A program made the position numbers and the translations under genes. Shown here one piece after another: positions 57,747 to 64,000 of a stretch of 64,000 nt of DNA (position 1 is the stretch's first letter; each line of letters starts with the position of its first letter). A model generated the notes under the pieces. The model did not search any database and was not told the DNA's origin. It saw only the letters and a list, made by a program, of their open reading frames with translations. The DNA lies in contig NZ_BSPC01000015.1 in NCBI RefSeq assembly GCF_030160835.1, positions 310,001 through 374,000 of the forward strand, in the 5' to 3' direction. This DNA is from Labrys miyagiensis. GTDB taxonomy: Bacteria > Pseudomonadota > Alphaproteobacteria > Rhizobiales > Labraceae.

Positions 57747-59186
57747 ATGCAGGCAGGCTCTATCCTCGTAGCCGATGACGACGCAGCCATCCGGACCGTG
57801 CTCAACCAGGCCCTGTCCCGCGCCGGCTACGAAGTGCGCTCCACCGGAAATGCCACCACGCTCTGGCGCTGGGTGAGCCAGGGCGAGGGAGATCTCGTCA
57901 TCACCGACGTGGTGATGCCCGACGAGAACGCCTTCGACATGCTGCCACGCATCAAGAAGCTCCGGCCGGAACTCCCGGTTGTGGTGATGAGCGCCCAGAA
58001 TACCCTGATGACCGCCATCCGTGCCTCGGAGAAGGGCGCCTATGACTATCTTCCCAAGCCTTTCGATCTCAAGGAACTGATCGCCATCGTCGGCCGCGCG
58101 CTCAGCGAGCCCAAGGGCAAGCCCGCGGTGCGCTCCAGCGACGAAGCCGAGAACATGCCGCTGGTCGGCCGCTCGGCGGCGATGCAGGAAATCTACCGCG
58201 TGCTCGCCCGCCTGATGCAGACGGACCTCACGGTGATGATCTCGGGCGAGTCCGGTACCGGCAAGGAACTGGTGGCCCGCGCTCTGCATGATTACGGCAA
58301 GCGCCGTAGCGGGGCCTTCGTCGCCATCAACATGGCGGCGATCCCGCGTGACCTGATCGAATCCGAACTGTTCGGCCATGAGAAGGGCGCCTTCACCGGG
58401 GCCAACACCCGCTCGGTCGGCCGCTTCGAGCAGGCCGAGGGCGGCACGCTCTTCCTCGACGAGATCGGCGACATGCCGATGGAGGCGCAGACCCGCCTGC
58501 TCCGTGTGCTGCAGCAGGGCGAATACACCACGGTTGGCGGCCGCACGCCGATCAAGACGGATGTGCGCATCGTCGCCGCCACCAACAAGGACCTGCGCGT
58601 ACTGATCCAGCAGGGCCTTTTCCGCGAGGATTTGTTCTTCCGCCTCAACGTGGTGCCGCTGCGCCTGCCGCCGCTGCGCGAGCGCGCCGAGGACGTGCCG
58701 GATCTCGCCCGCCACTTCTTCAAGCTGGTGGAGCGCGAGGGCCTGCCGCCCAAACACCTCGACGTCTCGGCTGTCGAGCGCCTCAAACGCCATCGCTGGC
58801 CGGGCAATGTGCGCGAGCTCGAGAACCTGGTGCGCCGCCTCTCGGCGCTCTATCCGCAGGAGACGCTCACCGCCGCCATCATCGAGCAGGAGCTGGCGAC
58901 ATCGGAGACGATGCCGCTCGAATCCGAAAATCCTAGCGACGAAACGCTGTCGGCGTCCGTCGAGCGGCACATGACCCGCTATTTCGGCAAGTTCGGCGAA
59001 GAACTGCCCCCGCCAGGCCTCTACCACCGCATCCTGCGCGATATCGAGGAGCCGCTGATCGGCGCGGCGCTGGCAGCTACGCGCGGGAATCAGATCAAGG
59101 CGGCCGAACTGCTTGGCGTGAACCGTAATACGCTGCGCAAGAAAATTCGCGACCTCGACATCCAGGTGATTCGCTCGATCCGTTAA
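57747..59186 (+). CDS. ntrC: Nitrogen regulation response regulator NtrC (sigma54 activator)
   Basis: A 479-residue enhancer-binding protein. Receiver domain ([20 protein letters not shown], phospho-Asp in [13 protein letters not shown], Lys in [11 protein letters not shown]), AAA+ domain with Walker [16 protein letters not shown], the sigma54-contact motif GAFTGA in [15 protein letters not shown], Walker [13 protein letters not shown], and a C-terminal Fis-type helix-turn-helix ([20 protein letters not shown]). It should activate nitrogen-assimilation genes when phosphorylated by NtrB. Confidence 0.96.
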   Translation: MQAGSILVADDDAAIRTVLNQALSRAGYEVRSTGNATTLWRWVSQGEGDLVITDVVMPDENAFDMLPRIKKLRPELPVVVMSAQNTLMTAIRASEKGAYDYLPKPFDLKELIAIVGRALSEPKGKPAVRSSDEAENMPLVGRSAAMQEIYRVLARLMQTDLTVMISGESGTGKELVARALHDYGKRRSGAFVAINMAAIPRDLIESELFGHEKGAFTGANTRSVGRFEQAEGGTLFLDEIGDMPMEAQTRLLRVLQQGEYTTVGGRTPIKTDVRIVAATNKDLRVLIQQGLFREDLFFRLNVVPLRLPPLRERAEDVPDLARHFFKLVEREGLPPKHLDVSAVERLKRHRWPGNVRELENLVRRLSALYPQETLTAAIIEQELATSETMPLESENPSDETLSASVERHMTRYFGKFGEELPPPGLYHRILRDIEEPLIGAALAATRGNQIKAAELLGVNRNTLRKKIRDLDIQVIRSIR

Positions 59187-59385
59187 CCGGATCGAGCCTC
59201 TTGCCGTTAGGTCAGACTTCGAATCCCTTTTCATCCACAGAAATATCGCCCCAAACCGGCGTGCAATTGCCGTTTGTCGGTGGTGCGGCAGGGTTTTCCC
59301 CGAAGCCTCGCCTTGATTCTGTTACAATTTGGCAACAGTGTTGCAGGAATAACTCAGCACGCCGAGGCGGGGTAGGCGTGTGCTC

Positions 59386-61734
59386 ATGGCGCCCCGTTCG
59401 AAGGCAAGGCGCGGAGCAGCTTCAGGCATGGCAGTGGTAGACAAGGCTGAGACATCGGTGCTCGAAACCACCGGCATGCCGGCTAGGCGCCTTGGCCTGC
59501 TCGGCTTCGGCCTGGTGATCCTCTCGGTTGCCTCGGCGATCGGCACCTTCCTCGTGCTGGTCGACGTCGAACCGATCGCGTCGCTGCTGAAGAACCTCGT
59601 GTCACAGCTGCGCTATTGGCTAGGGATCGACGCCGCGCCCCTGCTATCGACGACGGATGCGGCCTACAGCAATGCCATCGATGCTCTCTTCATCGTCAAC
59701 GCCTCCTTCATCGTGGCTCTGCTCGTGCTGCTGGCGGTGGAGGCCGGCAACCTGATCGTGGCCCGCCGCCGCGGCCAGGCAGGTGCGGCGCTGCATATGC
59801 GGGTGATCGGGCTTTTCTCCATCGTTTCCGCCGTGCCTGTGTTGCTGCTGGCGACGGTTGCCATCATCTCGCTTGACCGCGGGCTGGACAACCTGTTCTC
59901 GACCCGCGTGAGCAACATCGTCCAAACCTCTGTGGCTGTTGCGAATTCCTATCAGGACGAGCAGGCGCAGCAGCTGCGCTACGCCGGTCTTTCCATGGCC
60001 GCGGACCTCAACAAATATTCCTCGCTCTACAGCGATCGCGACCAGTTTCAGCGGCTCATGGATGTCTTGGCCGCCAATTATGGGCTTTCGAGCGCCGTGA
60101 TCGTGACCCATGAGGGCAAGGTGACCGAGCAGGCCTATATTCCCGGGAACCTGCCCTTTCCCCTGCCGCCCAAACTCTATCCGGCGCTTAATACGGCAGA
60201 TACGGTACCGAGCGTGCGCATCGATCCCGGCTCCCGCGACATCATGGGCCAGGTGCTGAAGCTGTCGGCCTATAACGACCGCTATCTCTTCATCATCAGG
60301 CCCTTCGATCCCAAGATCGCCGAATATATTCGCCAGACGAGCGAGGATTCCGCCCGCTTCGAGGACCTGAAGGCGACGCGCTTTCCGACCCAGGTCAATT
60401 TCGCGCTGCTCTACGCCATCATCGCCCTGAACATGCTGCTGGCGGCGATCTGGATCGGCCTTTCCTTCGCCAATCGCCTGGTCGAGCCCATTCGCCGTCT
60501 CATCGGTGCCGCGGATCAGGTCGCCGGCGGCAACCTCAAGGTGCATGTGCCGGTGACGCCGGGCTCGGGCGATCTCGGCAAGCTGGGCGACACCTTCAAC
60601 CACATGACGGATACGCTGCAGACCCAACGCAACGACCTGCTCGGCGCCAATGATCTGCTCGACAGCCGACGCCGCTTCATCGAGGCGGTGCTGTCGGGGG
60701 TATCGACCGGCGTGATTGGCATCGACGACGAAGGCAAGATCACCGTGGTGAACCCGCTGGCGAGCCAGTGGATCAAGTCGCGCCAGTCGCCCGTGGGCCG
60801 GCCGCTCGCCGAGCTCATGCCGGAACTGTCGACCTATCTCACCGATGCGCTGCATACCCGGTCGCGCCTGGTGCAGGGCCAGATCACCATCAATCGGGAG
60901 GGGCGCGAGCGCAATGTCACTGTGCGCGTCACCTCCGAGCAGTCAACCATGCGCGAGCACGGCTATGTGGTGACGCTCGACGACATCACCGAGCTCGTGG
61001 TGGCCCAGCGTAGCTCGGCCTGGGCGGACGTCGCCCGCCGCATCGCCCACGAGATCAAGAATCCGCTAACGCCGATCCAGCTTTCGGCCGAACGCATCCG
61101 CCGCAAATATGGCAAGGTGATCGTCGAGGATCGCGAGGTCTTCGACCAGTGCACCGACACGATCGTCCGCCAGGTCGACGACATCAAGCGCATGGTCGAC
61201 GAGTTCTCCTCCTTCGCCCGCATGCCCAAGCCCTCGATCGAAAGCGAGGATTTCGGCGAGATGGTGAAGCAGGTCGTCTTCATGATGCGCATCGGCTATC
61301 CCGACATCACCTTCACCTATGATCCGCCACCAGCGCCTGTCATCGGCCGCTTCGACCGACGCCTGCTCTCCCAGGCGGTGACGAACATCGTCAAGAACGC
61401 CACCGAAGCGATCGTCGGCATGCCCGAGGGCAACAGGGAGCCGGGGCAAGTGGGTGTCTCGGTGTTTCATAACGGGCCGAACATCATGGTGCAGGTCATC
61501 GACAACGGCATCGGCCTGCCCAAGGAGAACCGGCAGAAGCTACTCGAGCCCTATGTTACCACGCGCGAGAAGGGCACGGGCCTCGGCCTCGCCATCGTCG
61601 GCAAGATCATGGAGGAGCATGGTGGCGGTATCGAGCTCCTGGACGCGCCCTCCGTTGCCGATGGCGGCCATGGCGCCATGATGCGCCTGTGGTTCCCCGC
61701 CGAACCGGATACGAAGAGCGAGGCCGCGCAATGA
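59386..61734 (+). CDS. ntrY: Sensor histidine kinase NtrY
   Basis: About 782 residues. Two or three N-terminal membrane helices around residues 30-60, 90-120 and 135-160 precede a periplasmic sensor region (150-335), a further helix near 345-365, a HAMP domain (FANRLVEPIRRLIGAADQVA), a PAS domain, the phospho-His in [20 protein letters not shown] and an ATPase domain with NIVKNATEAIV, DNGIGLPKE and GTGLGLAIVGKIM. It is the partner of NtrX. A GTG at 59380 and an ATG at 59428 are alternative starts; ribosome-site evidence is weak. Confidence 0.94.
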   Translation: MAPRSKARRGAASGMAVVDKAETSVLETTGMPARRLGLLGFGLVILSVASAIGTFLVLVDVEPIASLLKNLVSQLRYWLGIDAAPLLSTTDAAYSNAIDALFIVNASFIVALLVLLAVEAGNLIVARRRGQAGAALHMRVIGLFSIVSAVPVLLLATVAIISLDRGLDNLFSTRVSNIVQTSVAVANSYQDEQAQQLRYAGLSMAADLNKYSSLYSDRDQFQRLMDVLAANYGLSSAVIVTHEGKVTEQAYIPGNLPFPLPPKLYPALNTADTVPSVRIDPGSRDIMGQVLKLSAYNDRYLFIIRPFDPKIAEYIRQTSEDSARFEDLKATRFPTQVNFALLYAIIALNMLLAAIWIGLSFANRLVEPIRRLIGAADQVAGGNLKVHVPVTPGSGDLGKLGDTFNHMTDTLQTQRNDLLGANDLLDSRRRFIEAVLSGVSTGVIGIDDEGKITVVNPLASQWIKSRQSPVGRPLAELMPELSTYLTDALHTRSRLVQGQITINREGRERNVTVRVTSEQSTMREHGYVVTLDDITELVVAQRSSAWADVARRIAHEIKNPLTPIQLSAERIRRKYGKVIVEDREVFDQCTDTIVRQVDDIKRMVDEFSSFARMPKPSIESEDFGEMVKQVVFMMRIGYPDITFTYDPPPAPVIGRFDRRLLSQAVTNIVKNATEAIVGMPEGNREPGQVGVSVFHNGPNIMVQVIDNGIGLPKENRQKLLEPYVTTREKGTGLGLAIVGKIMEEHGGGIELLDAPSVADGGHGAMMRLWFPAEPDTKSEAAQ

Positions 61735-61846
61735 GCCTTCCTCGCGACCGCAATCCTTTTCGTTCCATCCGTTTGCGTTTTTCGAAACGCGTCCTGGCGA
61801 GCTTCCTAGGCTTGCCGGAACTCATCCATCTGAGCAGGGGTAGAGA

Positions 61847-63217
61847 ATGGCGACCGATATTCTAATCGTTGACGATGAGGCCGATATCCGCGAACTCGTG
61901 GCCGGCATTCTCGAAGATGAAGGTCACGGTGCGCGCACGGCCAAGGATTCCGACGATGCCATGGCGTCGATCGCGCAGCGCCGGCCGCAATTGATCTTCC
62001 TAGACATCTGGATGCAGGGCTCGCGCCTGGACGGCCTGCAATTGCTCGAGGTTCTGAAGGCCGAGCATCCGGAAGTGCCCGTAGTGATGATCTCCGGCCA
62101 TGGCAACATCGAGACGGCGGTCGCGGCCATCAAGATCGGCGCCTATGACTTTATCGAGAAGCCCTTCAAGGCGGACCGTCTCGTGCTGGTCGCCGACCGG
62201 GCACTCGAGACCTGGCGCCTGCGCCGTGAGGTCACGCAGCTGCGCCAGATCTCCGGTTCTTCCTCCAAGATGATCGGCCGTTCCTCGGCCATGAACCAGC
62301 TGCGCCAGATCATCGAGAAATCCGCGCCCACCAACAGCCGTGTGCTGATCGCCGGCCCACCGGGCTCGGGCAAGGAACTGACGGCGCGCAGCATCCATCA
62401 GGCCTCCGCCCGCGCGAACGGCCCCTTCGTGGTGCTGAACTCGGCCTCCATTACGCCCGAGACCATGGAGACCGAACTTTTCGGCGTCGAGGGCGGTGAG
62501 GGGCGCACGCGCAAGATCGGCGCCTTCGAGGAGGCGCATGGTGGCACTCTGTTCTTCGACGAGATCGCCGACCTGCCGCGCGAGACCCAGGGCAAGATCC
62601 TGCGCGTCCTGATCGACCAGAGCTTCACACGCGTGGGCGGTGCCACCAAGGTGCATGTCGACGTGCGCATCATCACCTCGACCTCGCGCGATCTCACCGA
62701 GGAAGTCTCGGACGGGCGCTTCCGCGAGGATCTGCTGCACCGCCTGTCGGTGGTGCCGATCCGCGTGCCCGGCCTATCCGAGCGCCGTGAGGACATTCCC
62801 GAACTGGTCGACTATTTCCAGGGCCAGATCGGCGCCGCGACCGGCCTGCCGCGCCGGGTGGTGGGTCCCGATGCCATGGCGGTGCTGCAGTCGCATGAAT
62901 GGCCCGGCAATGTCCGCCAGCTGCGCAACAATATCGAGCGCCTGATGATCCTGGTCGGTGGCGAGCCCGACGCGACCATCACGGCGGAGATGCTGCCGCC
63001 CGAGATCGGTGCGCTGATGCCAACCCGGCCGAACGGGCAGGGCGGCGAACAGCTGATGGGCCTGCAATTGCGCGATGCCCGCGAATTGTTCGAGCGCGAA
63101 TATTTGATCGCGCAGATCAACCGCTTCGGCGGCAACATCTCGCGCACCGCCGAGTTCGTCGGCATGGAGCGCTCGGCACTGCATCGCAAGCTGAAGTCGC
63201 TAGGCGTGGGAGCCTGA
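61847..63217 (+). CDS. ntrX: Response regulator NtrX, without canonical GAFTGA motif
   Basis: A 456-residue NtrC-family regulator. Receiver: DILIVDDEADIRELVAGILE, phospho-Asp in LIFLDIWMQGSRLDG, Lys in YDFIEKPFKADRLV. AAA+: Walker A AGPPGSGKELTARSIHQ, Walker B HGGTLFFDEIADLP. Where NtrC has the sigma54-contacting GAFTGA loop this protein reads GGEGRTRKIGAFEEAHGG, so sigma54 activation is unlikely. C-terminal Fis-type helix-turn-helix (RTAEFVGMERSALHRKLKSL). It pairs with NtrY; trkA and hfq do not follow directly, which is less usual. Confidence 0.95.
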   Translation: MATDILIVDDEADIRELVAGILEDEGHGARTAKDSDDAMASIAQRRPQLIFLDIWMQGSRLDGLQLLEVLKAEHPEVPVVMISGHGNIETAVAAIKIGAYDFIEKPFKADRLVLVADRALETWRLRREVTQLRQISGSSSKMIGRSSAMNQLRQIIEKSAPTNSRVLIAGPPGSGKELTARSIHQASARANGPFVVLNSASITPETMETELFGVEGGEGRTRKIGAFEEAHGGTLFFDEIADLPRETQGKILRVLIDQSFTRVGGATKVHVDVRIITSTSRDLTEEVSDGRFREDLLHRLSVVPIRVPGLSERREDIPELVDYFQGQIGAATGLPRRVVGPDAMAVLQSHEWPGNVRQLRNNIERLMILVGGEPDATITAEMLPPEIGALMPTRPNGQGGEQLMGLQLRDARELFEREYLIAQINRFGGNISRTAEFVGMERSALHRKLKSLGVGA

Positions 63218-63260
63218 TCCCAGGCCAGGCAGAGCAGTCAAGCCCCATCGCTAATACGCG

Positions 63261-63283
63261 GCCAGCCTGTACGGGGCTGGCCC
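63261..63283. terminator. Hairpin between convergent ntrX and opgH
   Basis: GGCCAGCC and GGCTGGCC arms with a 7-base loop, about 45 bases past the ntrX stop and before the opgH stop. No T-run follows on either strand, so it is a candidate transcript-end structure rather than a standard intrinsic terminator. Confidence 0.45.
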
Positions 63284-63349
63284 GGCCTTCTCATCTGTGC
63301 AATGTCAACAATCGTTTCTGACGGGGAGCAAAGGCTATCTACCAGATGC

Positions 63350-64000
63350 TCAAGCGGGCTCCTGCGCCGTGGTCTGCTCGTGTAGCCGCGACAGGCTCTC
63401 GATCAGGCTGTGGTCGTGCAGCGCCACGAAGCGCTCCTTCGGGTTCAGCCACTTCACCGCTTCCTCGATCGAGACGGCCTCGGCGATCTTGGCTTGGGCC
63501 ATCACACGGTCCTGCTCGAAACGGCCACGCTCGCGCAGAGGCGCGGTCGGCAGCATGGTCTCGTGCAAGGCGCGGAAATCGGCGTCGTGATAGACCACTT
63601 CAATGGCGTCGCTGTCATCTTCACCCGCCGCCGCTAGTTCTTCGCTGAGGGCATTGGCGCGGGTTGCCACCTCAGGCGGATGGGTTTCCTCGGGCGTTGC
63701 CAGGAAGCCATGGCGGCGCAGCCACAGGCCGATGCTGAGCTGGCCGGAAGCCCAGGACAGCGGAATGGCGAGCAGCAGGCCGATGATGGTCGGCGACATC
63801 CAGGTGAACAGATAGGGCGAGATGACATAGGCGGCAACGCCGGCGAACAGACCGAGGATGGTATGCGAGCGGTGCCGCTTCACGATGTCACGGAAGGGGA
63901 TCGAGCCGTCATCGCGGCGCTGCGGCTTCCAGCCGGAATCGCGGCCGACCAGGATCTCGAACACGGAGCCCGACTGGATCAGCATCATCACCGGCGCCAG
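63350..64000 (-). CDS. opgH: Glucans biosynthesis glucosyltransferase H, C-terminal part
   Basis: The last 216 residues of an OpgH/MdoH protein, which builds the beta-glucan backbone of osmoregulated periplasmic glucans at the inner membrane. The visible part has two or three membrane helices (ILGLFAGVAAYVISPYLF, SPTIIGLLLAIPLSWASGQL) followed by FLATPEETHPPEV and a cytoplasmic tail with LNPKERFVALHD. The N-terminal glycosyltransferase domain lies beyond the window edge. Convergent with ntrX. Confidence 0.92.
   Translation of the reverse strand: MAPVMMLIQSGSVFEILVGRDSGWKPQRRDDGSIPFRDIVKRHRSHTILGLFAGVAAYVISPYLFTWMSPTIIGLLLAIPLSWASGQLSIGLWLRRHGFLATPEETHPPEVATRANALSEELAAAGEDDSDAIEVVYHDADFRALHETMLPTAPLRERGRFEQDRVMAQAKIAEAVSIEEAVKWLNPKERFVALHDHSLIESLSRLHEQTTAQEPA

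Overview
The window looks like a chromosomal segment from a GC-rich alphaproteobacterium, most likely of the order Hyphomicrobiales (Rhizobiales). The reasons are the dusB-ntrB-ntrC-ntrY-ntrX cluster, divK beside a DUF3572 gene and dinB, an NDUFS4-type complex I accessory subunit, a CIRCE-controlled groES-groEL pair, a two-domain cold shock protein, and a housekeeping run (rpmG, nudix, DUF983, rnr, topA, dprA, plsY, pyrC, pyrB, ruvX, UPF0173, gatC, gatA) in an order I recall from that group. I cannot name the genus.

Layout. 1-3.1 kb: groEL (cut by the window start) and groES on the minus strand behind a perfect CIRCE, then three small plus-strand genes ending in a receiver-domain protein. 3.1-15.2 kb: a TetR regulator divergent from a nine-gene leucine/branched-chain catabolic operon (liuB, liuC, liuD, liuE, liuA, thiolase, bkdA1, bkdA2, bkdB). 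It converts branched-chain 2-oxo acids to acyl-CoAs and takes isovaleryl-CoA to acetyl-CoA and acetoacetate; no E3 (lpd) gene is present. 15.2-18.5 kb: a gene-poor patch with inverted repeats, a resolvase C-terminal remnant, a 26-codon hydrophobic microprotein, an AT-rich four-helix membrane protein and a YedK-like peptidase, ending at the 3' side of tRNA-Glu. It reads as a decayed island. 18.6-24.7 kb: gloA, a sirtuin, the cold shock protein, DUF192, tRNA-Pro, the NDUFS4 homologue, tRNA-Arg, and a sulfotransferase/ArnT-like glycosyltransferase pair.

24.8-41 kb: dinB, DUF3572, divK, a VOC protein, a GNAT, rpmG, then the conserved minus-strand run from an MFS transporter through pyrB. 41.3-47.7 kb: an accessory block (ABC-F ATPase abutting a truncated MFS gene, an Ldh2-family dehydrogenase, a sugar-lactone-oxidase-like flavoprotein, a small beta-rich unknown and an FAD oxidoreductase) separating pyrB from ruvX. 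48.3-55.4 kb: UPF0173, an unrecognised 504-residue protein with a PIN-like N-terminus, gatC-gatA, a chorismate mutase, gatB and a secreted DUF2147 protein. 55.6-63.2 kb: the nitrogen regulatory cluster. The window ends inside opgH.

The most interesting layers are intergenic and accessory. One palindrome family (GGGAGCGCGGAC core) recurs at four loci, always a few bases past stop codons. A second, ~100-bp repeat occurs twice, and one copy supplies the last codons and stop of the chorismate mutase gene. Two insertions break the conserved gene order, and one of them carries the PIN-like candidate effector.
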